A stretch of DNA of 64,000 bases from JBBQWZ01 sp038210135 (GTDB taxonomy: Bacteria; Acidobacteriota; Terriglobia; Bryobacterales; Bryobacteraceae). The position numbers were made by a program, and so were the translations under genes. Of the stretch, positions 1 through 9,209 are shown one piece after another. The notes under the pieces are model-generated. The model was not told the DNA's origin. It ran no database searches and saw only the letters and a program-made list of their open reading frames with translations. Each line of letters begins with the position of its first letter. Position 1 is the stretch's first letter. The stretch lies in contig JBBQWZ010000002.1 in assembly GCA_038210135.1 (NCBI GenBank), positions 124,001-188,000 of the forward strand, written 5' to 3'.

Positions 1-3000
1 TTTTCTTCTTGCCGCCCTTGGTTTTCTTCTGAGGATTCTGCTTGATCATCAATTCTGGAAGCGGATTCTCGATCGCTTCCATTCCGTCGTCGGTGATCGA
101 AGCCTTCCGGAAATGAATCTCCCGGCCTTCGGCGGTAAACGTCGCTTCCCGCAGATCGATGACCCCAACGGTCGCCATCGCGCTCAACAATTGCTCGAAC
201 GTATCGCGATCGAGTTCATTCTTCTTGCAAACCTCCGTATGGAGTTTGCCCGTCGATCGATCGTCGGTCCCGCTCAACAACAGCAGGATCTTAAGAGCGA
301 TCTCGCGCTCCTTCGCGGTGGCCGCGCGGAACAGTTGCGCCTCACATGTTGCCGGAGAACAGAAATCGCAGATTCCACAAGGCTCGCGCGCCCCGGCCAA
401 ATCGCCGAAGTGATGGACCAGCGCGCGCATCCGGCATTGGCTGACTTCCGCGAACCGGAGCATCTGCTCGATCTGTTCTTTCTTCCGCGCCCTGCTTTCC
501 TGATAGGGCTCCTGCCAGCGCGAATGACCTCGGGCGGCGTTCTCCGCGAAATCAACGATCGCTCCGCCATGAATCCAGAGCTTGTCGATGGCCTTTTCAA
601 AGTCGTCGGGATCGACACCTAGCCGCCGCTGGATGCGCTCCATCGATTGCATCTCCGAAGTCAGCGCGTTGTAGATCTGCGACAGCAGACTGGTGTCGGG
701 GTAGTCTCGGCCGAGGAAGAAATCGTGCGTATGCCGGTCCGCGTACGAATGCATCAGGACAGCGCGCGAAGGCAATCCGTCGCGGCCAGCGCGTCCGATT
801 TCCTGGTAGTAGCTTTCAATGCTTCCGGGCAGCGCCGTATGCACCACGGTGCGCACATCCGCCTTGTCGATACCCATCCCGAACGCAATGGTCGCCACCG
901 TCACCTGCAGCTTCCCCGAAAGAAAATCGGACTGCACCCGCTGGCGGACACCGCTCGTCAACCCCGCGTGATAAGCGGCGGATGGAAACAGGCCATTCAA
1001 TTCCGCAGCCAGTTGCTCGGCGGCCTTACGCGTCGGCGCGTACACAATCGCCGGACGGCGATCCTCGTCTTCAAGAAGATCCGCGACACGCTGGAAGCGC
1101 TCGTTCGGAAACGCCTCGACGACTTCGATCGCGATATTGTCTCGACGGAATCCATGAATGAAGCGGCCCTGCTTGCCCAGCCCCAATTGATCCGCGATAT
1201 CGTTCTGCACGATCGGCGTCGCCGTCGCCGTCAACGCAATGATCGGCGCTGGCCGCAGCGAAGGCAGATGCTGCCCGAGCGTCCGGTAATCCGGCCTGAA
1301 ATCATGACCCCATTGCGAAATGCAATGCGCCTCGTCGATCGCGATCAGCGAAGGCTTACGTTTCGCCAGCATCTCTGGAAATCCCGGAACCCGCAATCGC
1401 TCCGGCGCGATAAAAAGAAACTGCAGATTGCCTTGCAAATAATCGATACAGGCCTGGCGAGAGGCCGCGCGGTCACGCCCGGAGTGAATCCGCTCCACCG
1501 CGATGCCCCGTAGCTTTAGTTTCGCGACCTGATCTTCCATCAGCGCAATCAGCGGACTGATCACCAGCGTCGTACCGCCTAACGCAAGCCCGGGCAACTG
1601 GTAGCACAACGACTTCCCCGCTCCCGTGGGCATCACCAGCAGGACGTCTTTGCGATCGACGACCGCGCGGCAAACTGCCTCTTGGTTGGTGCGGAATTCC
1701 TTGAAGCCGAAGCCTTCCTCGAGCAGCGCGTGCAAGTCGCCGTTGAACTTCGGTGTCGGCGGCGGCGGCGCAAGCGCCTGCTGAAATTGCGAAGGCCGGA
1801 TCTCGAGCGGAGTCCGAAGCGCCGGTGCGCGCACTGTGGCGGGAGCCGCCAGCGCCGGCTCGTTCGACCACATCGGACGCGGACCCTCTGCGTCCATCGC
1901 GGAATCCTTGTTGATTCGGGCCGGAGCCGCGGCCGAGGCGGAACCCGCGCTGCTGGCCGAAGACGCTATCACCGGACGCGGGCCATTCACGAATCCATTG
2001 GCCTGCTGGCGCGCCGGAACGGGACTCTGCTCTCCGACCTTACCGACCACTTCGGTGACGTACTGCTCGATCCCTCGCAGGAACGGCGAAAGTTCAGACT
2101 TCCCGCGCTCAATGCGCTTCAATTGCGATTCCCACTGCCCCGTCATCACCGGACTCTTCACTTCCGGGTGAACCACATCGATCAGCCGGATTCCCTTGTC
2201 CGTTGCTTCGAGCGACTTGCCATTGCGTTGAATGTAGCCGCGCTTCAAAAGCACTTCGATGATCGACGCGCGCGTCGCCGGAGTTCCGAGTCCGGAATCC
2301 CGCATCGCATCGGATAATTCTTTTTCGTCGAGAGTTTTGCCCGCGGTTTCCATCGCCGTCAGCAAGGTCGCGTCGGTCAGACGCTTGGGGGGACGCGTCT
2401 TCTTCAGAATCGATTCGGCGTCGAGAACATCCTGGGCCTGATCGGCGCGCAGGCTCGACGGCAAAGCCTGTGCAGTGGCATCGCCCATTTCCTCCGCACC
2501 CGCATCTTTTCCGCGTGACTTGCGCGGCTTCTTGGCTTCCCCACCGCCGATATCGAGAACTTTCCAACCCAGCTGCCGTACAACGGTTCCGGTGGATTGG
2601 TAGTTGTCCACGAGTTCGCCGTTCACGATCACCGTGATCACCGTCGTCACGTCGGAAATGTAGTCGTCGTGCCAGGCGGACAGCAGGCGGCGGCAAACCA
2701 GGTCGTACAACTTGCGCTCGTCGTCAGAAAGCGAAGCGGACCCGGGCCGGGTGGTCGTCGGAATGATCGCGTGGTGATCCGTAATCTTCGAATCGTCGAC
2801 GAAGCGTGAGCCCAGACGCCGGTCGCCTGTTCCGGGCGCAATCAAGCCCGCGTATTGGCCCGAGATGGCTTGAATCACTTGCGGCAGGCCTTGCGCAACC
2901 GTATGCGACAAATGTCGGCAATCCGTTCGCGGATAGCTCAGCAATTTATGCCGCTCATACAACGCCTGCGCCACGTCGAGAGTTTTCTGCGCGCTGAATC

Positions 3001-3964
3001 CGTACAGCCGGTTCGCGTGCCGCTGCAATTCTGTCAAGTCGTACAGCGGCGGAGGAGACATCCGCTTTGCTTCGGAGGCAAGCGACGCGATTCGCGCGTT
3101 CCCGGAATGCGCTCGCGCGATGATCTGCTTCGCCTCCGCCGGATCCGCGGGCAGCCGGGTGTTCGAAGCGTCCTTGTCTGCTTTCTCGCCGGTTGGTTCT
3201 TTCGCGCCCCCCGGCCGGAACCACGTCCCTTGATACGAGGGACGCGTGCTCGCACCCGTCGATTCTTTGGGCGAGAACGTCGCCACCACTTCGCGATATT
3301 CTTCCGGCACAAACGACCGCACGGCTAGTTCGCGTTCGACGATCATCGCGAGCGTCGGAGTCTGGACGCGCCCCACCGATAACTCGTCGCCGAACGCCAG
3401 GGTGTAGGCGCGCGACAAGTTCATGCCCACCAGCCAATCGGCGCGACTGCGGCCGCGCGCGGCGTCCGCGAGTCCATCGTAATCGTGGGAGCTTTTCAGA
3501 TTATCGAACCCACGGCGGATGGCGTCGGACGTCAGCGAAGAAATCCACAGCCGCTGCACTGGTTTGCTGGATTCCGCCGCGTCGTAGATGTAGCGGAAAA
3601 TCAACTCGCCTTCGCGTCCCGCGTCCGTAGCGCAAACCACTTGCGCGACCTTCGGCGAAGCCAGGATCTTGCGAATCACTTCGAACTGATCTTTGGTTTT
3701 GTCGTAGACGACCAGCGGCCAGCGCTCCGGTAGCATCGGCAGGCGTTCGCGCCGCCACTGCTTCCACTCCGCGTGAATCTCGTGCGGCTGCGCGAGTGCG
3801 ACCAGATGGCCGATTGCCCACGTGACAATATAGCCACCGCCATGCAAGTAACCATCGCCTTTTTGATTGGCGCCAAGTACCTTCGCGATGTCGCGTGCCA
3901 CGGACGGTTTTTCGGCGACGACAGCGATCGTCCCGGTCGAAGTTGAAATCGGCTGCTTAGACAA
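1..3964 (-). CDS. DNA topoisomerase III-RecQ helicase fusion (3' end outside window)
   Basis: One uninterrupted minus-strand frame encodes a type IA topoisomerase followed by a RecQ helicase, about 1,320 residues before the window edge. The topoisomerase part starts with a TOPRIM motif (VVAEKPSVARDIAKVLG) and has the active-site tyrosine in LSYPRTD near residue 344. An Ala/Pro-rich linker spans about residues 640-740. The helicase follows with Walker A MPTGAGKS near residue 784, a DEAH box (IDEAHCISQWGHD) and a zinc-binding CGICDFC cluster. I checked by codon phase that both halves share one frame and read through the linker without a stop. The chosen start is TTG at 3964, because no in-frame ATG precedes the TOPRIM motif; a TTG at 4006 is an alternative. 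The last visible residues are lysine-rich. RecQ and topoisomerase III cooperate to dissolve double Holliday junctions in eukaryotes (Sgs1-Top3, BLM-TOP3A), so the fusion makes functional sense. Confidence 0.93.
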   Translation of the reverse strand, partial: MSKQPISTSTGTIAVVAEKPSVARDIAKVLGANQKGDGYLHGGGYIVTWAIGHLVALAQPHEIHAEWKQWRRERLPMLPERWPLVVYDKTKDQFEVIRKILASPKVAQVVCATDAGREGELIFRYIYDAAESSKPVQRLWISSLTSDAIRRGFDNLKSSHDYDGLADAARGRSRADWLVGMNLSRAYTLAFGDELSVGRVQTPTLAMIVERELAVRSFVPEEYREVVATFSPKESTGASTRPSYQGTWFRPGGAKEPTGEKADKDASNTRLPADPAEAKQIIARAHSGNARIASLASEAKRMSPPPLYDLTELQRHANRLYGFSAQKTLDVAQALYERHKLLSYPRTDCRHLSHTVAQGLPQVIQAISGQYAGLIAPGTGDRRLGSRFVDDSKITDHHAIIPTTTRPGSASLSDDERKLYDLVCRRLLSAWHDDYISDVTTVITVIVNGELVDNYQSTGTVVRQLGWKVLDIGGGEAKKPRKSRGKDAGAEEMGDATAQALPSSLRADQAQDVLDAESILKKTRPPKRLTDATLLTAMETAGKTLDEKELSDAMRDSGLGTPATRASIIEVLLKRGYIQRNGKSLEATDKGIRLIDVVHPEVKSPVMTGQWESQLKRIERGKSELSPFLRGIEQYVTEVVGKVGEQSPVPARQQANGFVNGPRPVIASSASSAGSASAAAPARINKDSAMDAEGPRPMWSNEPALAAPATVRAPALRTPLEIRPSQFQQALAPPPPTPKFNGDLHALLEEGFGFKEFRTNQEAVCRAVVDRKDVLLVMPTGAGKSLCYQLPGLALGGTTLVISPLIALMEDQVAKLKLRGIAVERIHSGRDRAASRQACIDYLQGNLQFLFIAPERLRVPGFPEMLAKRKPSLIAIDEAHCISQWGHDFRPDYRTLGQHLPSLRPAPIIALTATATPIVQNDIADQLGLGKQGRFIHGFRRDNIAIEVVEAFPNERFQRVADLLEDEDRRPAIVYAPTRKAAEQLAAELNGLFPSAAYHAGLTSGVRQRVQSDFLSGKLQVTVATIAFGMGIDKADVRTVVHTALPGSIESYYQEIGRAGRDGLPSRAVLMHSYADRHTHDFFLGRDYPDTSLLSQIYNALTSEMQSMERIQRRLGVDPDDFEKAIDKLWIHGGAIVDFAENAARGHSRWQEPYQESRARKKEQIEQMLRFAEVSQCRMRALVHHFGDLAGAREPCGICDFCSPATCEAQLFRAATAKEREIALKILLLLSGTDDRSTGKLHTEVCKKNELDRDTFEQLLSAMATVGVIDLREATFTAEGREIHFRKASITDDGMEAIENPLPELMIKQNPQKKTKGGKKK

Positions 3965-4127
3965 AGAGCGTGCTTCGGCTGAAGACCTATTGTAGCCGTG
4001 AGACAAAATGAGCCGCGACGCAAAATTCGCCGGGGCGACGCCCATCCCCCGAAAGCAATTTCGCGGGCTTGTCAAAATACCAATCCGAACGCGCGCACCG
4101 CGTCAAGGACGAAGGGCCCGTGCGGTG

Positions 4128-5180
4128 CTACTTCTTCGACCAGTCGAATTGCAGCGATTGATTTCCCGCCAGAATCGGCTCCCACCAAGACCGGTTGTCC
4201 ACATACCAACGGACGGTTTCGCGCAGGCCTTGCTCGAACGAAATCGAAGGCTTGAAGCCAAGATCCGTTTCGGCCTTCAACGGGTTAATCAGATACCGGC
4301 GATCGTGGTTGGGCCGATCCGCCACATACTCCACGTGGTCTTCGAACTTGAGACCCAGCTCATCGACCACGATCCCGAGAATCTCCCGGTTGCTGACTTC
4401 GTGCCGTGCCGAGAAATCGAAAATCGGCAGCAGCGCGGGATTCGTCGCCGCTTCCTCCGTGATCTGAACGCGCGCAGAATGCAGGACCGCATCGATTCCC
4501 GCACAGTGATCGTAGACATGCAACCAATCGCGACGGTGCAGCCCGTCGCCATAGAGCGCGGCTTTCTTGCCGGTCAACATATTGGTAATCGAGAGCGGAA
4601 TCAACTTTTCCGGAAATTGATAGGGTCCGTAATTGTTCGCGCAATGCGTCATGCAAATGTCCATGCCCGGATACGTCTGCATGTACGAGCGAACGATCGA
4701 ATCGCCCGCCGCCTTCGACGCGGAGTACGGTGTCTTCGCGTTCAGCGGACTGGCTTCGGTGAAGAACGGGACGTCCGAAGCCTGCTCGCCGTACACCTCG
4801 ATCGTCGAAATGTGGACGTGACGGCGGATCTTTAAGATCCGCGACAAATCCAGCAGCGTTTGCGCACCCAGAACATTGGATCGTACGAACGTGGTCGGAT
4901 CCGCAATCGCGCGGTCATTGTGGCTTTCCGCGGCGAAGTTTACGACATACTCGGGCTGGTGCTCGCGATAGATTTTCTCCATAGCCTCCCGGTCGCAGAT
5001 GTCCGCCTTGTGAAACTTCAGGCGTCCACCGCTTTCGAGCGCCGCGACGTTTTCGCGCCGCGAAAAGTCCGACAGCTTGTCCACTCCGGCGATGTGATAA
5101 TCCGGATATTTTGCCGCTACATAATGCGCGTAATTACTGCCGATAAAACCGGCGACGCCAGTGATAAAAATCGAAGTCAT
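4128..5180 (-). CDS. dTDP-glucose 4,6-dehydratase-like extended SDR (RmlB family, altered triad)
   Basis: This 350-residue protein is an extended short-chain dehydrogenase of the sugar-nucleotide 4,6-dehydratase type, normally a step toward rhamnose and other deoxysugars for the cell envelope. The NAD-binding motif GVAGFIGSN is at residues 8-16 and the catalytic YSASK at 152-156. RmlB enzymes carry Thr-Asp-Glu in STDEVYG; here the sequence is STIEVYGE, so the acidic Asp is Ile127 (codon ATC). Length, the RRDWLHVYDHC segment and the LGFKP region are typical of RmlB. No rmlA, rmlC or rmlD lies beside it. The fold is secure, but the exact reaction is uncertain because of the missing Asp. Confidence 0.85.
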   Translation of the reverse strand: MTSIFITGVAGFIGSNYAHYVAAKYPDYHIAGVDKLSDFSRRENVAALESGGRLKFHKADICDREAMEKIYREHQPEYVVNFAAESHNDRAIADPTTFVRSNVLGAQTLLDLSRILKIRRHVHISTIEVYGEQASDVPFFTEASPLNAKTPYSASKAAGDSIVRSYMQTYPGMDICMTHCANNYGPYQFPEKLIPLSITNMLTGKKAALYGDGLHRRDWLHVYDHCAGIDAVLHSARVQITEEAATNPALLPIFDFSARHEVSNREILGIVVDELGLKFEDHVEYVADRPNHDRRYLINPLKAETDLGFKPSISFEQGLRETVRWYVDNRSWWEPILAGNQSLQFDWSKK

Positions 5181-5264
5181 GGAATTTTGTTGTGTGTCCG
5201 ACTGAGCTCCAAAGACGGCCAGATGCCGCGAAAAGCCTCGTCGAACCCTTAGTATACCCGCCGC

Positions 5265-6839
5265 TTAGGCGGACGTCGCGCGTTCCGATCCTAGCCCGGT
5301 ATTCGCGCGAACCTCGAGTTCGGTGAACCTGGCTTCTGAATCCGCATCCACACGGCTGAACAAGGTCCCCAGAAAGGCACCGGCGAAACCGATAGGAATG
5401 CTCAAAATCCCCGGATTCTCCAGCGGAAAAATCGGCGCCGCCTGAATCAGGTGCTTTCCATCCGTGCCCATGATGCTGGGGCTGATCAAAATCAGCACAA
5501 TCGAACTCAGCAGGCCGGCCGCCAAGCCGCACACGGCGCCCTCGGTGGTGAAGCGCTTCCAGAAAATTGACAACACAATCACCGGCAGATTCGCCGAAGC
5601 CGCCACCGCGAACGCGAGCGCAACCAGAAACGCCACGTTGAACGTCGGACCCAGCAGAATGGCCACCGCGATCGACACCGCGCCGACCACAAACGCCGTG
5701 ATCCTTGCGACCCGGACTTCCCGCCGCGGATCCGCCAATTCGCCATGATGAATCACGTTTGTATACAGATCATGCGCAAACGAAGTCGAAGCGCTGATGG
5801 TCAGGCCGGCGACCACCGCCAGAATGGTCGCGAACGCGATGGCCGAGATAAAAGCAAAAAACACATCGCCCGCCAACGCCTGCGCCAGCAGCGGAGCGCT
5901 CATGTTTGTGCCGCCGTTCTTCGCAATGAATGCCTTGCCCACGATCGTCGCCGCTCCGAATCCCAGGAACGTCGTCATGATGTAGAAGCTGCCGATAATC
6001 GCCATCGCCCACACCACGCTGATCCGCGCCGTCTTCGCGTCCGGGACCGTATAGAACCGCACCAGAATATGCGGCAGTCCGGCGGTACCGAAAATCAACG
6101 CCATGCCTAGCGAGATCAGGTCCAGCGGGCCATACGGCGCCTTGTAGCGTAATCCTGGCTGGAGGAAGTTCACCACCTTATCGCCGTCCTTCACATGCGT
6201 AATGGCGTCGAAGAACTCGGTAAAGCTGAAGTGAAAATGCGCCATCACCAGGAAGCTCAGCAGAATCGTCCCGCCCATCAGCAGGATCGCCTTCACGATC
6301 TGCACCCAGGTGGTCGCCAGCATCCCGCCGAAGACGACATAAGCCACCATCAGCACGCCGACGATGGTCACCGCCCAATTGAAGCTGATGCCCGAATCTT
6401 TCAATAGCAGCGCGACCAGTGTTCCCGCCCCGACCATCTGCGCAATCATGTAAAACGTGCTGACCGTCAGCGTGCTGAGCGACGCCATCGCGCGCACGGG
6501 CTTTGGCCGCAGCCGGTACGCGAGCACGTCGGCCATTGTGTATTTGCCGGCATTTCGTAAAGGCTCCGCCACGATCAGCAGCACGGTCAAGTACGCCACC
6601 AGCCAGCCGACCGAGTAGAGGAATCCGTCGTAGCCTTGAAACGCAATGATTCCGGCAATTCCTAAAAACGACGCCGCGCTCATATAGTCGCCGGCCACCG
6701 CGATACCGTTCTGCCACGCCGTGATATTCCGTCCGGCCGCGAAGTAGGCGCTGGCGCCGGATGACTTGCGTGCCGCCCAATAGGTGATCACCAAAGTGAT
6801 GGCGATGAACCCGAGGAACATGGCCAGTGGTGTGGACAT
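5265..6839 (-). CDS. actP: Cation/acetate symporter (ActP-type sodium:solute symporter)
   Basis: The protein has about 13 hydrophobic segments and belongs to the sodium:solute symporter family. Its closest match by eye is ActP, which takes up acetate or other short-chain monocarboxylates at the inner membrane. Supporting motifs include YFAAGRNITAWQNGIAVAGD near the N-terminus, the DYMSAASFLG segment, and a long run of transmembrane helices ending near LGTLFSR. I place the start at the ATG at 6839, which shares a base with the TGA of the upstream DUF485 gene (TGATG, translational coupling). A TTG one codon further upstream is possible. The pairing with a DUF485 protein is the usual yjcH-actP arrangement. 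The substrate is inferred from family and context. Confidence 0.9.
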   Translation of the reverse strand: MSTPLAMFLGFIAITLVITYWAARKSSGASAYFAAGRNITAWQNGIAVAGDYMSAASFLGIAGIIAFQGYDGFLYSVGWLVAYLTVLLIVAEPLRNAGKYTMADVLAYRLRPKPVRAMASLSTLTVSTFYMIAQMVGAGTLVALLLKDSGISFNWAVTIVGVLMVAYVVFGGMLATTWVQIVKAILLMGGTILLSFLVMAHFHFSFTEFFDAITHVKDGDKVVNFLQPGLRYKAPYGPLDLISLGMALIFGTAGLPHILVRFYTVPDAKTARISVVWAMAIIGSFYIMTTFLGFGAATIVGKAFIAKNGGTNMSAPLLAQALAGDVFFAFISAIAFATILAVVAGLTISASTSFAHDLYTNVIHHGELADPRREVRVARITAFVVGAVSIAVAILLGPTFNVAFLVALAFAVAASANLPVIVLSIFWKRFTTEGAVCGLAAGLLSSIVLILISPSIMGTDGKHLIQAAPIFPLENPGILSIPIGFAGAFLGTLFSRVDADSEARFTELEVRANTGLGSERATSA

Positions 6840-7186
6840 CAAAGCGTTCCCTTCGCCGCGGCTTGACGGGCCTTCGCGCGATCCAGGTCTTCGAGAATCT
6901 CTTTTCCCATCTGGTCAAAACGGTTCGCAGCCCGCACGTAGAGGTACGCAATCAGCCAGGCGACCAGGAATTGAGAAAGCGCGAACAGGTACGCAAGATT
7001 CAGTGGGCCCCAAACAGGCGCCGACATCACTTCAGGCCAGTATCCGACCGACACCGGAAGCAGGAAGTAATACACGATGAACAAAATCGTCGCCGGCACG
7101 ATGAATCGCTTCTTCGCCGCTAATAATTTCCGGAAGGCGGGATTCTCCGCCACCAGATCCCAATCCGTCTTCGCGTTCGTATTCAT
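6839..7186 (-). CDS. DUF485 inner-membrane protein, partner of ActP
   Basis: This 115-residue protein begins MNTNAKTDWDLVAENPAFRKL and has two transmembrane helices (around VPATILFIVYYFLLPVS and YLFALSQFLVAWLIAYLYV), the standard layout of the DUF485/YjcH family. Such proteins are encoded immediately upstream of ActP-type symporters and are presumed to assist them. The frame is open further upstream, but the ATG at 7186, with an AGGAAA stretch about 10 bases before it, gives the expected family length. Its stop overlaps the actP start. Confidence 0.85.
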   Translation of the reverse strand: MNTNAKTDWDLVAENPAFRKLLAAKKRFIVPATILFIVYYFLLPVSVGYWPEVMSAPVWGPLNLAYLFALSQFLVAWLIAYLYVRAANRFDQMGKEILEDLDRAKARQAAAKGTL

Positions 7187-7250
7187 CGTTTCGATTTTCC
7201 TCGTTGCGGCGCGTCGCGGAACGCGGAGTCTATGTATAACACTGTTCCGC

Positions 7251-7368
7251 GGTCCCGCATCTAGTTCTGTGACCGCGTGATTCGGATCGAATCGAACCCT
7301 GCCGTAACCGGCGGGGCTAAAATGCCGGGCGTCAGCCCGGGGACAGTTATTGCCGGTCCCGCATCTAG
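7251..7368. repeat. Double-hairpin REP-like element, copy A, with flanking 14-bp direct repeats
   Basis: The core at about 7261-7358 contains two adjacent inverted repeats, GCCG-TAAC-CGGC with flanks and CCGGGC-GTCA-GCCCGG. A second copy lies inverted at 39611-39708, with roughly 85% identity by eye over about 98 bp. Copy A is bounded by a perfect direct repeat, GGTCCCGCATCTAG, at 7251-7264 and 7355-7368; the right-hand repeat contains the TAG stop codon of the porin gene. This looks like a mobile or recombining repeat. Confidence 0.75.
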
Positions 7369-9209
7369 AACGTGAACAGCAGTCCGAACTCCGACCGTAC
7401 ATCATGCCATTCCCGCGCCGGAATTCCACGCAACAGGAACATGCCGCCCATCGTATTGGTGGAGGAATTGGCCGCGAACGTACGGTACAGCGACTGCTCC
7501 GCCTGCCAGGTGATCAGCGAGTTCATCTTGTAATTCAGCGTGATCACTGACATATCCGACTTCGACCGGACTCCGCTCATGCGCCGCGCATCCCGTGCCG
7601 GAACCGTGTCAATCGAATAATGCAGATTCGCGGACCAGCCTCCGGCCCGGCTCGCCGGATTGGCGCCGAACCAGCGGGATACCGGCAGGCCCAAATCCGT
7701 CATCAACCCGCGGGTCCGCACCGGACGCTGTGGCGCAAGCACGGGAACTCCGTTCCGCAGGCCGAAGAACACGGTAGACGCTCCGTCAATCGAGGCCGCG
7801 GACGTCACTCCCGTCAACCCCGCCGTGTCGTTGAAGCTCGAATACAATCCGCCCACCAGGTAGAACCGAAGATCCTCTCCCGTGTACACTTTCCACTGCC
7901 ACGTCACGAACCGCGTTGGCAGTTGTGCCTCCAGCGTGTATCCGTACCGGTTGGTCGTCAACGAAGCGCCCGACGAGAACGCCGATTTGAATGCGGCCGG
8001 TACGCCCGACGCCGTAATCAAAACCTTTCGTTGACCCGCCACGAAACTGGTGATCAATTGCGCTGGAGCGACGTTCGCCGCCTTATCCATCTGCCATTGA
8101 AACACCACACGGCCTTGCACCTCCGGCTTGCCGGAGTCCGCTCCCTGGCGCTCGCCGTAACCTTCCTGATCCGCCAGATTCGCCGGCGTATTCCCGAACG
8201 CCGGAGCCGCGAGCGCCACCTCGGCCAGCAATTTCGCCTGATTCCGGCCGCTACTCAACTTCCGTACAATTCCGGATCGAACCTGCGGCAGCCGCTCGTA
8301 CAGCGTGCCGAACCCCAGCCCCATTCCGGTCGTCTCCATGATGTTCGGCAGCGTCGAGGACCCGAACGGCGTCCAGTCCTGCCCGGCCAGGACAAACCAG
8401 TCCGTCTTCTCGTTGGCCGCGTAATCCAGCCGTCCAAACGCGGTACGAAGCGACATCATGCTCGATCGCAGACTCGAAATATTCCGATTCAAGGCGCGCG
8501 TAAAGCTGCCTTCAAAGTCCGCCTCAAAGCGGCCCGTCAATGTCCATTTCGGCGACAGATCCAGCCACTCGAACTGCGTCCCCACCCGCATGCTTCGCGC
8601 GCGGATGTGGAACTCGCTGGCCATCGTCGGACCGGTATCGCTGTTCAGATAAGGCAATGGCATGTCCGTCCCGCCCGGCGCGGAACTGTCCCAGATCGCG
8701 CTCGCCTTCACGAACCCATACAGCTTCAGCCGCGCTCCGGAACCAAGCTTGATATCCGGAATCATTCCTTCGCGCGTGGGCGGATCCACCGGCAGCACAC
8801 GCAATGGCGCGTAAGCCGCGACCACTCCGCGCGGTTTTGGAGTTTCGATGGAAATCACCCTCTTCGGCTCCGCGGCCAAGGGCGCTCGGCCGGCGGATAT
8901 CGCGCCCAGGATTCCCGCCGGCAGCGGACCCGCGCTCGCTACCAACACCGGTTCCCGCGCCGGCGAAGCCGGTTCGATCGCCGCCAACTCGGCATCCGTA
9001 AGCAAGCCTTTGTCGTGCAGCAGAACCGCCAGGCGGGTCCGCCGCTCCTCGGCGTTTGTGACCAAACCGAGCGCGCCGGCCTCCCCTGAGGATAGAATTC
9101 CTTTCGCTTCGAGCAGTCGGACCAGCGGGTCCGTGGCGGGCGGTTGAGCTTGTGCCAGACCGGCGACCAACAGCAGAAATACCTGGCAAACGCAAACCGC
9201 GTAAGTCAT
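7365..9209 (-). CDS. Outer-membrane porin
   Basis: This 614-residue exported protein starts with a signal peptide (VFLLLVAGLAQAQ). It has an N-terminal region of about 150 residues with a helical, SHOCT-like stretch (LVRLLEAKGILSSGEAGAL) and a Pro/Ala-rich part. From LKLYGFVKASAIWDSS on, alternating aromatic and polar beta-strand segments run to a C-terminal LLFTF, a typical outer-membrane beta-barrel ending. The segment FVLAGQDWTPFGSSTLPN resembles DcaP-like and phosphate-selective-type porins of Acidobacteria. It lies upstream of and codirectional with the DUF485-actP pair, so it may supply the outer-membrane step for small carboxylates; this is inference. A repeat element separates the two. 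Confidence 0.8.
   Translation of the reverse strand: MTYAVCVCQVFLLLVAGLAQAQPPATDPLVRLLEAKGILSSGEAGALGLVTNAEERRTRLAVLLHDKGLLTDAELAAIEPASPAREPVLVASAGPLPAGILGAISAGRAPLAAEPKRVISIETPKPRGVVAAYAPLRVLPVDPPTREGMIPDIKLGSGARLKLYGFVKASAIWDSSAPGGTDMPLPYLNSDTGPTMASEFHIRARSMRVGTQFEWLDLSPKWTLTGRFEADFEGSFTRALNRNISSLRSSMMSLRTAFGRLDYAANEKTDWFVLAGQDWTPFGSSTLPNIMETTGMGLGFGTLYERLPQVRSGIVRKLSSGRNQAKLLAEVALAAPAFGNTPANLADQEGYGERQGADSGKPEVQGRVVFQWQMDKAANVAPAQLITSFVAGQRKVLITASGVPAAFKSAFSSGASLTTNRYGYTLEAQLPTRFVTWQWKVYTGEDLRFYLVGGLYSSFNDTAGLTGVTSAASIDGASTVFFGLRNGVPVLAPQRPVRTRGLMTDLGLPVSRWFGANPASRAGGWSANLHYSIDTVPARDARRMSGVRSKSDMSVITLNYKMNSLITWQAEQSLYRTFAANSSTNTMGGMFLLRGIPAREWHDVRSEFGLLFTF

Noticed and set aside
647..1513. 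Long plus-strand open frames (for example 288 codons) in the first 4 kb
   Set aside because: They lie opposite the topoisomerase-RecQ frame, are Arg/His-rich in composition and show no recognisable domain. High G+C genes often leave such open antisense frames.
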